64,000 nt of DNA, taken from the NCBI RefSeq assembly GCF_900099805.1, contig NZ_FNDR01000002.1, forward strand, positions 558,001 to 622,000. Direction: 5' to 3'. A program made the position numbers and the translations under genes. The notes under the pieces are model-generated. The model ran no database searches. It was not told the DNA's origin and saw nothing but the letters and a program-made list of their open reading frames with translations. Of the stretch, positions 51,213 through 62,862 are shown piece after piece (the first letter of the stretch is position 1; each line of letters starts with the position of its first letter). Source of the stretch: Variovorax sp. OV700. GTDB lineage: Bacteria > Pseudomonadota > Gammaproteobacteria > Burkholderiales > Burkholderiaceae_C.

Positions 51213-52131
51213 CAGCCGCCACTTGCTGAGTGAATGACAGCGCCAGGAAGTCCACGAAGGCCCGGACCCGGGCGGCCAGCTGGTGCCGCTGCGGGTACAC
51301 GGCGTAGATGTCCGCGTCGGGCGTGTAGTACTGCGGAAGGACCGGCACCAGCCGGCCGTTGCGAAGATAGCGTTCGATGTCCCACTCGGCCCGCATCAGG
51401 ATGCCGTGGCCGTCGAGCGCCCAGTTGACCGCGATCTCGCCATCGTTGGTCGCCAGGTTGCCGCGCGTCTTGACCGCTTCGGTGTTGGCGCTGCGGCCCC
51501 TCCCGCTTGCCAGCCGCCAGACGCCGTAGGCTTCCTCGCCCTGGCGGATGCCGATGCAGTTGTGCGTCGTCAGGTCGTTCGGAACCTTCGGGATGCCGTG
51601 CTTTGCGAGATAGGCCGGCGCCGCGCACAGCAGGCGGCGGTTGGCCGCGATGCGCCTTGCGATGACGCGGCTGTCCGGCGGCGCGCCGAAGCGCACGCAG
51701 ACGTCGAAGAGGTCTTCGGTCGGCGCCGGAGGATTGACCGACAACTGCAGTTGCACCTCGACTTGCCGGTATTTGCGCACGAACCGCGAGATCAGCGGTG
51801 CCACGTGGCTGCGCCCGAAGCCCAGCGTGGCATTCACCCGCAACAGGCCCTGCGGCGTCGCCTTGGAAACCCCAAGAACCTCCCCCATGCCGTCGATGTC
51901 GCCGAGGATCCGGCGCGCGTGGTCGAGGTATACCTCACCTTCGGGCGTCAGGCTCATGCGGCGCGTCGACCGGTTGACCAGCGACACCCCGATGCGCGAC
52001 TCCATCAAGGCAAGGTGCTTGCTCACCGCGGGCGTGGTGATGCCGAGTTCCCGCGCTGCGGCGCTGAGACTTCCGGCACTGGCGAGGGTAGAAAAGAACC
52101 CCAGGTCTGCCGGCAGGATTGCAGAGGTCAT
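51202..52131 (-). CDS. dmlR: LysR-family regulator, DmlR-like
   Basis: A 309-residue LysR protein of the CrgA/DmlR subgroup. The helix-turn-helix lies at about residues 8-62 with L-S-A-A-A-R-E-L-G-I-T-T-P-A-V-S-K-H-L, then S-T-R-R-M-S-L-T-P-E-G. It is divergent from the tartrate/D-malate dehydrogenase gene. In E. coli, DmlR activates dmlA, a D-malate dehydrogenase of the same family. A T-N11-A element lies between the two genes and again at 58889 before a Bug gene, so its regulon here may be wider. Assignment by family and position. Confidence 0.8.
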   Translation of the reverse strand: MTSAILPADLGFFSTLASAGSLSAAARELGITTPAVSKHLALMESRIGVSLVNRSTRRMSLTPEGEVYLDHARRILGDIDGMGEVLGVSKATPQGLLRVNATLGFGRSHVAPLISRFVRKYRQVEVQLQLSVNPPAPTEDLFDVCVRFGAPPDSRVIARRIAANRRLLCAAPAYLAKHGIPKVPNDLTTHNCIGIRQGEEAYGVWRLASGRGRSANTEAVKTRGNLATNDGEIAVNWALDGHGILMRAEWDIERYLRNGRLVPVLPQYYTPDADIYAVYPQRHQLAARVRAFVDFLALSFTQQVAAAKT

Positions 52132-52143
52132 GGTCGCTCCACT

Positions 52144-52174
52144 GTTGAACTCAGGTTAACAATGGATTCACTTT
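52144..52174. promoter_or_regulatory. DmlR-type operator, copy A
   Basis: GTTGAACTCAGGTTAAC (52144-52160) contains GTT-N11-AAC, a LysR T-N11-A pattern, followed by GGATTCA and CTTT. The same order of blocks is found at 58889-58920. It lies 13 bp from the regulator gene and about 90 bp from the dehydrogenase gene. Confidence 0.6.
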
Positions 52175-52249
52175 AACGCCGCGCCGATGGGGAGTCGAAT
52201 TCTTACAGTACCGCTACCCCTTCAACACCACCCCCTCGGAGACAAACCC

Positions 52250-53338
52250 ATGAAGACGTACAAGATCGCAACCATTCCTGGCGACGGCATCGGCAAGGAA
52301 GTCGTGCCCGCCGGCCAGCAAGTGCTGGAAGCCCTGGCCTCGGCCGGCAGCAGCTTCAAGTTCGAGTTCGAGAACTTCGACTGGGGTGGCGACTATTTCC
52401 GCGAGCACGGCGTCATGATGCCGGACGACGGCCTGAACGCCATTCGCGACAAGGACGCGATCCTGTTCGGCTCGGCCGGCGATCCGCACATCCCCGACCA
52501 CATCACTCTGTGGGGCCTGCGCCTGAAGATCTGCCAGGGCTTCGACCAGTACGCCAACGTGCGCCCGACGCGCATCCTTCCCGGCATCGACGGGCCGCTC
52601 AAGCGCTGCGGCCCGGACGATCTCAACTGGGTGATCGTGCGCGAGAACTCCGAAGGCGAGTACGCCGGCGTCGGCGGCCGCGTGCACCAGGGCCACCCGA
52701 TCGAGGCCGCCACCGACGTGTCGATGATGACCCGTGCCGGCGTCGAGCGCATCATGCGCTTCGCCTTCAAGCTGGCGCAATCGCGCCCCCGCAAGCTGCT
52801 GACCGTCATCACCAAGAGCAATGCCCAGCGCCACGCGATGGTGATGTGGGACGAGATCGCACTGCAGATCAGCAAGGAGTTCCCGGACGTCACCTGGGAC
52901 AAGGAGCTCGTCGACGCATCGACGGCCCGCATGATCAACAACCCGGCGTCGCTCGACACCATCGTCGCGACGAACCTGCACGCCGACATCCTGAGCGACC
53001 TGGCAGCGGCGCTGGCCGGCAGCCTGGGCATCGCACCCACCGGCAACATCGACCCCGAGCGCCGCTACCCGTCGATGTTCGAGCCGATTCACGGCTCCGC
53101 CTTCGACATCATGGGCAAAGGCCTCGCCAACCCGGTGGGCACCTTCTGGTCGGTCGTGATGCTGCTGGAGCATCTGGGCGAGGCCGAGGCCGCCCGGCGC
53201 GTCATGCAGGCCATCGAGAAGGTCACTGCCGACAAGTCGCTGCACACGCGCGACCTGGGCGGCACGGCGACGACGGCGCAAGTCACCAAGGCCGTGTGCG
53301 ACCAGGTGGCCGGCAGCGCGCAGCGCAAGGCGGCCTGA
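52250..53338 (+). CDS. ttuC: Tartrate dehydrogenase / D-malate dehydrogenase (decarboxylating)
   Basis: A 362-residue isocitrate/isopropylmalate-dehydrogenase-family protein. The N-terminus is I-A-T-I-P-G-D-G-I-G-K-E-V, the cofactor- and substrate-binding text V-R-E-N-S-E-G-E-Y near residue 140, and the metal-site region N-L-H-A-D-I-L-S-D near 245. F-E-P-I-H-G-S-A-F-D follows near 282. TtuC/DmlA enzymes oxidise tartrate and D-malate, and decarboxylate meso-tartrate to D-glycerate. GGAGACAAA stands before the ATG at 52250. First gene of the tartrate operon. Confidence 0.9.
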   Translation: MKTYKIATIPGDGIGKEVVPAGQQVLEALASAGSSFKFEFENFDWGGDYFREHGVMMPDDGLNAIRDKDAILFGSAGDPHIPDHITLWGLRLKICQGFDQYANVRPTRILPGIDGPLKRCGPDDLNWVIVRENSEGEYAGVGGRVHQGHPIEAATDVSMMTRAGVERIMRFAFKLAQSRPRKLLTVITKSNAQRHAMVMWDEIALQISKEFPDVTWDKELVDASTARMINNPASLDTIVATNLHADILSDLAAALAGSLGIAPTGNIDPERRYPSMFEPIHGSAFDIMGKGLANPVGTFWSVVMLLEHLGEAEAARRVMQAIEKVTADKSLHTRDLGGTATTAQVTKAVCDQVAGSAQRKAA

Positions 53339-53484
53339 CGGCCCCTACCCCCAGCCATCGGCGGCCGGGCTTTCCATTGAACTGAACCGAGGGGCCGCGC
53401 GGCACGCGCCGCCTCTCATCCCGAAGCGGCCGCCAAGCGCCGCAGGGGCGAACTCGTGCCTACACATCCACCAGGAGACAAACC

Positions 53485-54840
53485 ATGCGCCGCTTCTTCG
53501 GAAAGCTGTACGTCCAGGTGCTCATCGGCGTGTTCGCCGGCGCAGCCCTCGGCTTCTTCGTCCCCCACATCGGCAGCGAATTCAAGCCGCTGGGCGACAT
53601 CTTCATCAAACTGATCAAGATGGTGTTCGCACCGATCATCTTCGCCACCGTGGTGCTCGGCATCGCCAGGATGGAGAACATGAAGGAGCTCGGCCGCGTC
53701 GGCGTCCGGGCGTTGATCTATTTCGAGATCCTGTCGACCTTCGCGCTGGCGCTCGGCCTGGTGGTGGTCAATGTCGTCGGTCCGGGCAACGGCATGAACA
53801 TCGACCCCACGCAGCTCGATACCAAGGCCATCGCCGGTTACACCGCCGCTGGCGCCAAATCCGACGGCTTCATCGACTTCCTCATGCACCTGGTGCCGAC
53901 GAGCGTCGTGGATGCGCTAGCCCGCAACGACATCCTGCAGATCCTGGTCTTCGCCACCATGTTCGGGGTTGCACTGTCCCACATCGGGCCGCGCGCCAAG
54001 CCCGTGGTCGACTTCCTCGACTCGTTCACGCACGGCGTGTTCGCGGTGGTCGGAATGATCATGCGGCTGGCGCCGCTGGCAGCCTTCGGCGCCATGGCCT
54101 TCACGGTCGGCAAGTACGGCCTGGGCTCGGTCGTCTCGCTGGGCAAGCTGATGGGCACGATGTACATCACCTGCCTCCTGTTCGTCGCGATCGTTCTCGG
54201 CATCATCGCGCGGATGTCAGGGTTCAGCCTGTGGAAGTTCCTCAAGTACATCAAGGACGAACTCTTCACGGTGCTGGGCACGAGCTCATCCGAATCCGTG
54301 GTGCCGCAGCTGATGCGCAAGCTGGAGCATGCCGGCGTCTCGAAGCCGGTGGTCGGCCTGGTCGTTCCGGCCGGCCTGACCTTCAACCCGGATGGCCAGT
54401 GCATCTACTACACGATGGCGGCGATCTTCATCGCGCAGGCCACCAACACGCCGCTGACGATGACCGATCAGCTGGTGGTGCTGGGCGTGCTGCTGCTCAC
54501 CTCCAAGGGCTCCGCTGGCGTCACGGGCTCCGGCTTCATCACGCTCGCCGCCACGCTGGCCTCGATGGGCAAGATCCCGGTCGCCGGCATGGTGCTTTTG
54601 CTCGGCGTTGACCGCTTCATGTCGGAAGCGCGTGCCATCACCAACACCATCGGCAACGCGGTAGGCACCATCGCGATCGCCCGCTGGGTCGGGGCGGTTG
54701 ACCGCGATCGGCTGACTCAGGTGCTCGACGGCAAGAGCGATCCCGAGAACCTGGACGAGCTGTACGAAGGGGACAACGACGAGGCGAGCGGCGTCAAGCC
54801 GATTCGCGTCGAGCTCGACGGCGCGCGGATCGCGGCCTGA
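53485..54840 (+). CDS. dctA: C4-dicarboxylate:cation symporter (DctA family)
   Basis: A 451-residue DAACS symporter with about eight membrane helices and re-entrant loops. The family serine-rich loop appears as [10 protein letters not shown] near residue 268 and the P-x-G-x-x-F-N-x-D-G motif as [10 protein letters not shown] near 295. It imports C4 dicarboxylates such as malate or fumarate, and in this context very likely tartrate. GGAGACAAACC precedes the start. It follows ttuC by 146 bp and the glycerate kinase starts 5 bp after its stop. Confidence 0.92.
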   Translation: MRRFFGKLYVQVLIGVFAGAALGFFVPHIGSEFKPLGDIFIKLIKMVFAPIIFATVVLGIARMENMKELGRVGVRALIYFEILSTFALALGLVVVNVVGPGNGMNIDPTQLDTKAIAGYTAAGAKSDGFIDFLMHLVPTSVVDALARNDILQILVFATMFGVALSHIGPRAKPVVDFLDSFTHGVFAVVGMIMRLAPLAAFGAMAFTVGKYGLGSVVSLGKLMGTMYITCLLFVAIVLGIIARMSGFSLWKFLKYIKDELFTVLGTSSSESVVPQLMRKLEHAGVSKPVVGLVVPAGLTFNPDGQCIYYTMAAIFIAQATNTPLTMTDQLVVLGVLLLTSKGSAGVTGSGFITLAATLASMGKIPVAGMVLLLGVDRFMSEARAITNTIGNAVGTIAIARWVGAVDRDRLTQVLDGKSDPENLDELYEGDNDEASGVKPIRVELDGARIAA

Positions 54841-54845
54841 ACCGC

Positions 54846-56162
54846 ATGACCGCCGCCATGAATCCCGCGGACATCCGCAACCTGCTGCGCACCATGTTCG
54901 ACGCCGCGATCGCCGCTGCCCAGCCCGCGCTATGCGTGCCGCGGCATCTTCCGGCGCCGCCCAAGGGCCGGCTGGTGGTGATCGGCGCCGGCAAGGCCTC
55001 GGCCGCGATGGCCCGCGCCGTGGAAGCGAATTGGCACGGGCCGCTCGGTGGCTTGGTCGTGACGCGCTACGGCTACGCCGTGCCCTGCGAGCGCATCGAG
55101 ATCGTCGAAGCCGCGCATCCGGTGCCCGATGCGGCCGGCGAGCTCGCGGCAGCGCGCATGCTGAAGGCGGTCCGGGGCCTCACGAGCGACGACCTGGTGC
55201 TGTGCCTGATCTCCGGCGGCGGCTCCTCGCTGCTGCCGCTCGCGCTGCCGGGCCTCACGCTGGAAGACAAGCAGGCGCTCAGCCGGGCCCTGCTCGCCAG
55301 TGGAGCCAGCATCGGCGAGATGAACTGCGTGCGGCGCCATCTGTCGGCCATCAAGGGCGGACGACTGGCCGCGGCATGCCATCCGGCACGCGTGGTCAAT
55401 CTGCTGCTGTCCGACGTGCCGGGCGACGACCCGATCGACATCGCCTCCGGGCCGACCGTGCCCGACCGCACCACCTGCGCCGACGCGCTGGAGATCCTTC
55501 GTCGCTACGAGATCGACGTGCCGTCACGGGCACGTGCGCTGCTCGAAACCGGCGAGGGCGAGACGCTGAAGGCGGACGACCCGCGCCTGCCTTCCATCGA
55601 GACCCGCTTCATCGTGACCCCGCAGATGGCGCTGGAGGCCGCGGCGGCGGCCGCCCGCGTCGCGGGGCTGGAGGCCTGCATCCTCGGCGACGCGATCGAA
55701 GGCGAAGCGCGCGAGGTGGCGCGGACCCTGGCCGGCATCGCGCTGCAGGTGGCACGGCACGGCCAGCCGGTGGCGGCGCCGTGCGTGCTGCTGTCCGGCG
55801 GTGAGACCACGGTCACCCTGCGCGGACGCGGGCGCGGCGGACGCAACGTCGAATTCCTGCTGGCCCTGGGTATCGCATTGAACGGCGAGCCCGGCATCCA
55901 CGCGCTCGCCGGCGATACCGACGGGGTCGATGGCCAGGAAGAAATCGCCGGCGCGCTGCTTGCGCCCGACACGCTGGCCCGCGCCCGTGCGCAAGGCTTG
56001 AGGCCGCGCGAGCGCCTCGACGACAACGACGGACACGGCTTCTTCGAGGCGCTCGGCGACTCGGTGCTCACCGGTCCGACGCTGACCAATGTGAACGACT
56101 TTCGCGCGATCGTGATCGCTGCCGGCCCCGGCAGCACCGAGCGTGCCCACAGGAGAAATTGA
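54846..56162 (+). CDS. ttuD: Glycerate 2-kinase (TtuD/GckA, MOFRL family)
   Basis: A 438-residue MOFRL protein. Family text: V-I-G-A-G-K-A-S-A-A-M near residue 45, I-S-G-G-G-S-S-L-L-P-L near 121, S-D-V-P-G-D-D-P-I near 195, and the C-terminal MOFRL segment G-G-R-N-V-E-F-L-L-A-L and A-G-D-T-D-G-V-D-G near 330-360. Older annotation calls TtuD a hydroxypyruvate reductase, but the family phosphorylates D-glycerate at carbon 2. It would make 2-phosphoglycerate for the enolase encoded in the same operon. Confidence 0.9.
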   Translation: MTAAMNPADIRNLLRTMFDAAIAAAQPALCVPRHLPAPPKGRLVVIGAGKASAAMARAVEANWHGPLGGLVVTRYGYAVPCERIEIVEAAHPVPDAAGELAAARMLKAVRGLTSDDLVLCLISGGGSSLLPLALPGLTLEDKQALSRALLASGASIGEMNCVRRHLSAIKGGRLAAACHPARVVNLLLSDVPGDDPIDIASGPTVPDRTTCADALEILRRYEIDVPSRARALLETGEGETLKADDPRLPSIETRFIVTPQMALEAAAAAARVAGLEACILGDAIEGEAREVARTLAGIALQVARHGQPVAAPCVLLSGGETTVTLRGRGRGGRNVEFLLALGIALNGEPGIHALAGDTDGVDGQEEIAGALLAPDTLARARAQGLRPRERLDDNDGHGFFEALGDSVLTGPTLTNVNDFRAIVIAAGPGSTERAHRRN

Positions 56163-56163
56163 G

Positions 56164-57579
56164 ATGCGAAGAACCAAGCACGCGAAGATCGTCGCGACCC
56201 TCGGCCCGGCAAGCGACGAGCGGCAGACCATCCAGGCGTTGTTCGATGCAGGCGCCGATGTGTTCCGGCTCAACTTCAGCCACGGGACGCACGAAGACCA
56301 CAAGCGGCGCCTCGACCTGATCCGCGAAGTCGAGCGCGAGAGCGGGCGCCCCATCGGCGTGCTGCTCGACCTGCAAGGGCCCAAGCTGCGCATCGGCACC
56401 TTCCCCGATGGTCCGATTGACCTGGTCGAAGGCAAGCCCTTCAGGCTCGACCTGGATACGAAGACCCCGGGCAGCGCAGCGCGCGTCGCACTGCCGCACC
56501 CCGAGATCTTCGCGGCGCTCGAAGCGGGCGCCGATCTGCTGCTGGACGACGGCCGCCTCCGGCTGCGGGTGGAGAAATTTGGCAAGGATTTCGCCGAGAC
56601 GCGCGTGGTGACCGGCGGCAGGCTGTCGGATCGCAAGGGCGTGAACGTCCCCGGCGTCGTGCTGCCGCTTTCCGCCATGACCGCGAAGGACCGCGCCGAC
56701 CTGGCCTACGGGCTCACGCTCGGCATCGACTGGGTCGCGCTGTCGTTCGTGCAGCGTGCCGAAGACATCACCGAAGCCCGCGCCATCATCGGCGCGCGCG
56801 CCGGGATCGTGGCCAAGCTTGAGAAGCCGGCAGCCATTGCGTCGCTCGATGCCATCGTGGCCGAGACGGATGCGGTGATGGTCGCCCGCGGCGACCTCGG
56901 CGTCGAGATGCCTGCCGAGCAGGTGCCCTCGATCCAGAAGCGGATCATCCGCGCCTGCCGGCGGGCCGGCAAACCGGTGATCGTCGCCACCCAGATGCTC
57001 GAATCGATGGTCAGTGCGCCGGTGCCCACGCGGGCCGAAGCCTCGGACGTGGCGACTGCAATCTACGAAGGCGCCGACGCGGTCATGCTGTCGGCGGAAT
57101 CGGCCAGCGGGCGCTATCCGGTCGAGGCGGTGAAGATGATGAGCAGCATCATCGCGCACACCGAGAGCGACCCGAACTACCGCACCGCGATCGATTCATC
57201 GCGCGCCGAGCCGCTGGCGCGCACGGCCGACGCCATCGGCTCGGCGATGCGCGACATCACGGGCTTGCTCAACGCAGCGGCCACCGTCGCCTACACCAGC
57301 TCGGGCTACTCTGCGCTGCGCATGGCGCGCGAGCGGCCAAGCGCGCCCATCATCGGCATGACGCCGCGGCTCGCCACGGCGCGTCGCCTGGCGCTCGCAT
57401 GGGGCGTCCACGCCGTGCTCTGCCACGAAGTGGTGGACGTGCCCGAGATGAGCGAGCTCGCCTGCCGCACCGCGCAGAAGGAAGGCTTCGGCGCCGCCGG
57501 GCAAACCATCGTGATCTCGGCCGGCATGCCCTTCGGCACCTCCGGCACCACCAACCTGCTGCGCATCGCGCAGATCTGA
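56164..57579 (+). CDS. pyk: Pyruvate kinase (TtuE-like)
   Basis: A 471-residue pyruvate kinase. The N-terminal R-R-T-K-H-A-K-I-V-A-T-L-G-P-A-S, the substrate loop V-F-R-L-N-F-S-H-G near residue 35, the active-site helix with A-K-L-E-K-P-A-A near 220, and M-V-A-R-G-D-L-G-V-E near 240 are all present. It turns phosphoenolpyruvate into pyruvate and ATP. GGAGAAATTGAG precedes the ATG, and the stop of ttuD is directly upstream. In tartrate operons (ttuABCDE) this position belongs to ttuE. Confidence 0.93.
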   Translation: MRRTKHAKIVATLGPASDERQTIQALFDAGADVFRLNFSHGTHEDHKRRLDLIREVERESGRPIGVLLDLQGPKLRIGTFPDGPIDLVEGKPFRLDLDTKTPGSAARVALPHPEIFAALEAGADLLLDDGRLRLRVEKFGKDFAETRVVTGGRLSDRKGVNVPGVVLPLSAMTAKDRADLAYGLTLGIDWVALSFVQRAEDITEARAIIGARAGIVAKLEKPAAIASLDAIVAETDAVMVARGDLGVEMPAEQVPSIQKRIIRACRRAGKPVIVATQMLESMVSAPVPTRAEASDVATAIYEGADAVMLSAESASGRYPVEAVKMMSSIIAHTESDPNYRTAIDSSRAEPLARTADAIGSAMRDITGLLNAAATVAYTSSGYSALRMARERPSAPIIGMTPRLATARRLALAWGVHAVLCHEVVDVPEMSELACRTAQKEGFGAAGQTIVISAGMPFGTSGTTNLLRIAQI

Positions 57580-58875
<1,296 letters not shown>

Positions 58876-58888
58876 GATCGCCTGTACC

Positions 58889-58920
58889 GTTGAACTTGAG
58901 TTAACGGCGGATCCAACTTT
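58889..58920. promoter_or_regulatory. DmlR-type operator, copy B
   Basis: GTTGAACTTGAGTTAAC (58889-58905) then GGATCCA and ACTTT. Fourteen of the first 17 bases match copy A at 52144, and the following blocks match in order. It lies in the 109-bp gap between eno and the Bug gene, 79 bp before the latter's start. Confidence 0.6.
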
Positions 58921-58984
58921 CGGTATGCATTGAACACCTCGCGGCTGCCTACAGTCGCTTCACAACCATAAGGAGACAACCATC

Positions 58985-59962
58985 ATGAAGACTTCGACAT
59001 TCCGCCCCCGCACCGCACTGACGGCCATCGCTTTCGGCTTCGCCGCATCGCTCGCTGCCGCGCAGGCCTGGCCCGCGAAGCCAATCACACTGGTCGTGCC
59101 GTTTCCGCCTGGCGGCAGTTCGGACGCGCTGGCCCGCGCCATCACCACGCCGCTGTCGCAAAGCCTCGGCCAGCCGGTGATCGTCGAGAGCAAGCCGGGC
59201 GCCGGCGCAACGGTCGGCGCGGACTACGTGTCGAAGGCCAAGCCCGACGGCTACACGCTGCTCATGGGCGCGGTGCACCACACGATCGCCACCAGCGTCT
59301 ACAAGAAGCTGCCCTACGACTTCGAGAAGAGCTTCGCGCCCGTCACCACGGTGGCCTTGGTGCCCAACGTGCTGGTGGTCAATGCGAAGTCTCCGGCCAC
59401 TGACGTCAAGAGCCTGGTCGCGCTGGCGAAGGCTTCGCCCGGCAAGCTGTCGTACGGCTCGAACGGCAACGGCACGGTGCAGCACCTGATCGGGACGCAG
59501 TTCTCCGGCATTGCCGGAGTGGACCTGCTGCACGTGCCTTACAAAGGCAGCGCGCCGCTGACCACCGACCTGCTCGGCGGCCAGGTCGACATGTCCTTCG
59601 ACACGCTGACGCCGCTGGTGCAGCACATCAAGGCGGGCAAGCTGCGCGCGCTGGCGGTGACCACCGCGAAGCGTTCGAGCACCTTGCCCGATGTGCCCAC
59701 GCTGGCCGAATCCGGCATCAAGGATTTCAACCAGGGCACCTGGTTCGGCATCCTGGCGCCAGCCGCGACGCCCAAGGAAGTGGTCGATAAGCTCAACGCC
59801 GAGATGGTGAAGATCATCAAGTCGCCCGAGTTCAAGAAGCGCATGGAAGAAATCGGCGCCGAGCCCGTCGGCGACACTCCGGCCCAGATGGCGACTCAGA
59901 TCAAGGACGACACAGCGAAGTACTCCCGGCTCGTCAAGGATGCCAAGGTTGCAATCGAGTGA
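58985..59962 (+). CDS. Bug/TctC-family periplasmic solute receptor
   Basis: A 325-residue receptor with a leader cleaved near A-A-A-Q-A-W at about residue 27. Family text: T-L-V-V-P-F-P-P-G-G-S-S-D, V-E-S-K-P-G-A-G, K-L-S-Y-G-S-N-G-N-G-T and V-P-T-L-A-E-S-G. It is preceded by a DmlR-type operator that nearly copies the one before ttuC, so it is probably induced with the tartrate operon. It may bind tartrate or malate for a TctAB-type transporter encoded elsewhere, beside the DctA symporter. Confidence 0.87.
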   Translation: MKTSTFRPRTALTAIAFGFAASLAAAQAWPAKPITLVVPFPPGGSSDALARAITTPLSQSLGQPVIVESKPGAGATVGADYVSKAKPDGYTLLMGAVHHTIATSVYKKLPYDFEKSFAPVTTVALVPNVLVVNAKSPATDVKSLVALAKASPGKLSYGSNGNGTVQHLIGTQFSGIAGVDLLHVPYKGSAPLTTDLLGGQVDMSFDTLTPLVQHIKAGKLRALAVTTAKRSSTLPDVPTLAESGIKDFNQGTWFGILAPAATPKEVVDKLNAEMVKIIKSPEFKKRMEEIGAEPVGDTPAQMATQIKDDTAKYSRLVKDAKVAIE

Positions 59963-60229
59963 ATTGCAGCCGGGTCACCTTGAGGTGTGCGGCTAAGGCC
60001 GGATAGAAGGCAGAGCCGAGTCGTCTAACAATAGGCCAATAGGCCGCTGCGGGGCAGCCGCGCTGCTATCAATGCATTGGGTTGGTCATGAACGCGACCA
60101 GCCATGCGCCGGCGTGTTCGGATGCTTGGGTGGCTCGTGCCTCGCACAATCCCCCGCGGCCTGTTAACACCCTTTGACCTGCCCCCTTCTGCCGTGCCAT
60201 TCATAACGAGGAAGTCCGGGGTTGCAAGA

Positions 60230-61083
60230 TTAATTGATCTCGGTGGTTGTTGAGCTGGTTCGAGCTGCATCGCCAGCGCGCCGGCGATGCAGCTCGGCGA
60301 ACTTCGCCGGTGGCATTCGCTGGCAACTGCTGTGCGGCTGACCTCGTTGTAGTCCTGGCGCCAGAGCGTGATGGCCGACCAGGCCTGCTGCAGCGTCTCG
60401 AACCACTGCTCGTTCAGGCACTCGTCCCTGAACTTCCCGTTGAAGCTCTCGATGTAGCCGTTCTGCATGGGCCGTCCCGGCTCGATCAGGATGTGGCGAA
60501 TGCCATGGGTCTGCGCCCAGCCCATGAAGGCACGACTGGTGAACTCCGGACCGTTGTCTGTGCGCACGGCCAGCGGGTAGCCCCTGAAGACAGCCGCCTG
60601 GTCGAGCAAACGCGTGACGTATTGGCCCGAGATGCCCCAGTCCACCGAGATGCTCACACACTCGTGGCTGAAGTCATCGGCCACGGTCAAGCACTTGATG
60701 CGCCGTCCCGTGCTCAGGCTGTCGCTGACGAAATCCATGCTCCACACCTCATTGACCGTCGTGGCCAGTTGCAGCGGCACGCGTTCGCTGACGGGGCGTT
60801 TGACCTTCTTGCGCTTGCGCACAGCCAGGTTGGCAGCGCTGTACAGACGGTAGACGCGCTTGTGGTTCACGCCCGGGAAGTGCGGGCGCAGCATGTCGTG
60901 GATACGCCGATAGCCGAAGCGCCGACGTGCATGCGCGATCTCGACGATCTTGCTGCTGCGCTCTCGCGTCATGGCATCGGCCTCGGGTGGATTGCGATAG
61001 CTGTCGCGGGAGAGCCCCACAAGCCTGCATGCGCGCCGTTCGCTCAGATCGCATTGCTCGACGGCGGCACGCTTGGCCTGTGG
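60230..61083 (-). pseudogene. IS3-family transposase OrfB, frameshifted
   Basis: A retroviral-integrase-type transposase with the DDE segments visible: W-S-M-D-F-V, R-T-D-N-G-P-E-F and G-Y-I-E-S-F-N-G-K-F-R-D-E. Near 60340, after D-Y-N-E-V, the frame slips by one base. The expected tail (P-H-S-S-C-Q-R-M-P-P-A-K-F-A-E-L) continues in the next frame to a TAA at 60230-60232. The frame before the break runs on without homology. The catalytic core is intact but the gene is broken, in an element that is also truncated at the orfA end. Confidence 0.8.
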
Positions 61084-61085
61084 GC

Positions 61086-61220
61086 CTAACGCTTTATCCC
61101 GAAGGCGGTGTTCAACGCGTGGATGTCCAGGTGGGCCTCGGCCAACAGCTTCTTGAGCTTGTTGTTCTCGGCCTCGAGTTCACGCAGTCGCCTGGCATCG
61201 GGCACGTCTGAGGCATCCCA
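61086..61220 (-). pseudogene. IS3-family OrfA, C-terminal fragment
   Basis: On the minus strand the last ~44 codons of an IS3 OrfA are readable: W-D-A-S-D-V-P then R-R-L-R-E-L-E-A-E-N-N-K-L-K-K-L-L-A-E with a leucine-zipper spacing, ending A-F-G-I-K-R before a stop. The helix-turn-helix half is missing; the text before 61220 is unrelated. The join marks the break point of the element. Confidence 0.65.
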
Positions 61221-61470
61221 TTCCTGGGAGTGTGCCGTGCAGCAAATCTTCGACCGCAGGCTTCTTGCTCAGATGGCGCCGCCGGCGCTTCTCGCTCCGA
61301 ATCTCCGCGCCAGGTTCTTCATGGTGCTCGGCGCGCGCAAGGCCTAACAAACTGTTCGAGGAACCTAGCTCTTATCGATAAAAGATAAAATTGACGATAG
61401 AAATTTTCTGCGTTTTGGACAGATAGCCCCGTCGGTGACCCAAGCGCCATTCAGTCAAAGGAACTCGGTC

Positions 61471-61941
<471 letters not shown>

Positions 61942-62113
61942 GCTGTATCTGTTCATCCGAGTTGAGTTTAAGAGACTGGAATCGCCGCACCCCCTGTTTT
62001 CTCGAGAGCACCCAACCAGAGAACATTCATAAGAATGCCCGATTGACCCTGCTGCGTCGAATCGAGATGCCGAAGGTAGAGAACGGGGAGCTCGTGGTCG
62101 AAAATGGATTCTT

Positions 62114-62349
62114 GCGCGCCTGGGCAATCGGCGCTTCAACCTGGGCGAACTCGACCGCGCGATCGCCGAGCTGCTGGTCGATCTGAACCAGCGCCCGTTC
62201 AAGAGGCTGCCGGGTCGTCAGCGCAGTGCCTTTGAGATGCTGGATGCGCCAGCTCTGCGCCCGCTGCCGGCCACGCGCTTCGAGGTTTGGCTATGGAGAA
62301 GCGCCAAGGTGAACATCGACTACCAAGTCGAGTTCGATGGCCGCTACTA
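62114..62349 (+). pseudogene. IS21-family IstA transposase, C-terminal fragment
   Basis: Reading from 62114 gives [13 protein letters not shown] then [32 protein letters not shown] and [14 protein letters not shown]. This is the region near the C-terminus of IstA in IS21 elements. The DDE core is absent and the frame breaks off at 62349 where IS66 text starts. No start codon of its own. Confidence 0.7.
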
Positions 62350-62862
62350 CGCAAGTTCCACGAACTCTGGGCCAATCACGGCAGCCTGGTCGGCGAGCAC
62401 TACGCCGTCGAACGCGAGGTCGCCGAATTGATCCCTGAGGAGCGAAGGCGAATACGCCAGGAGAGGTCGCGCAAGGTGGCTGATGCCCTCCAGCAATGGC
62501 TCGCCGGGCAACGGCAAAGAGTACCGGATGGCTCGATAACGGCCAGGGCAATCGACTACAGCCTGAAGCGCTGGCACGCGCTCACGCGCTACATCGACAA
62601 CGGGGATCTGCCGGCGGACAACTACTGGGTGGAGAACCAGATCCGCCCGATCGCCATCGGACGATCCAACTGGCTGTTCGCGGGATCGCTAAGGGCGGGC
62701 CAGCGCGCTGCAGCCATCATGAGCTTGATCCAGTCGGCGAAGCTCAATGGACACGAGCCGCACGCGTACCTCAGCGACATTCTTGAGCGCCTGCCCACGC
62801 AGCCGGCCAGCCGCGTCGGAGAGTTGCTGCCGCACCGCTGGCAGCCAACCGCAGTGCGCTGA
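62350..62862 (+). pseudogene. IS66-family transposase (TnpC), C-terminal fragment
   Basis: From 62350 the frame reads [16 protein letters not shown], then E-R-R-R-I-R-Q-E-R-S-R-K, D-Y-S-L-K-R-W-H-A-L-T-R-Y, N-Y-W-V-E-N-Q-I-R-P-I and L-L-P-H-R-W-Q-P before TGA. This is the end of an IS66 transposase. A short stretch after G-S-L-V-G-E seems deleted compared with intact relatives. The 5' two thirds are missing and the join to IstA text is at 62350. Inactive remnant. Confidence 0.78.

Larger units (their letters stand above)
60175..61220 (-). mobile_element. Truncated IS3-family (IS407-like) insertion sequence
   Basis: The element holds a frameshifted orfB (60230-61083) and the last part of orfA (61086-61220) on the minus strand. 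The 3' end looks to lie at TGACCTGCCCCC near 60175-60186, a terminus seen in IS407-group elements. The other end is missing, since orfA text stops at about 61220, so no target duplication can be checked. It is a dead copy. Confidence 0.55.

Noticed and set aside
59973..59990. CACCT-TG-AGGTG hairpin after the last Bug gene as a terminator
   Set aside because: The stem is only 5 bp, the loop is 2 bases, and no T-run follows.
61108..61347. Plus-strand 79-codon open frame over the IS3 orfA end
   Set aside because: It is antisense to orfA leucine-zipper text and continues into unrelated DNA with no homology.
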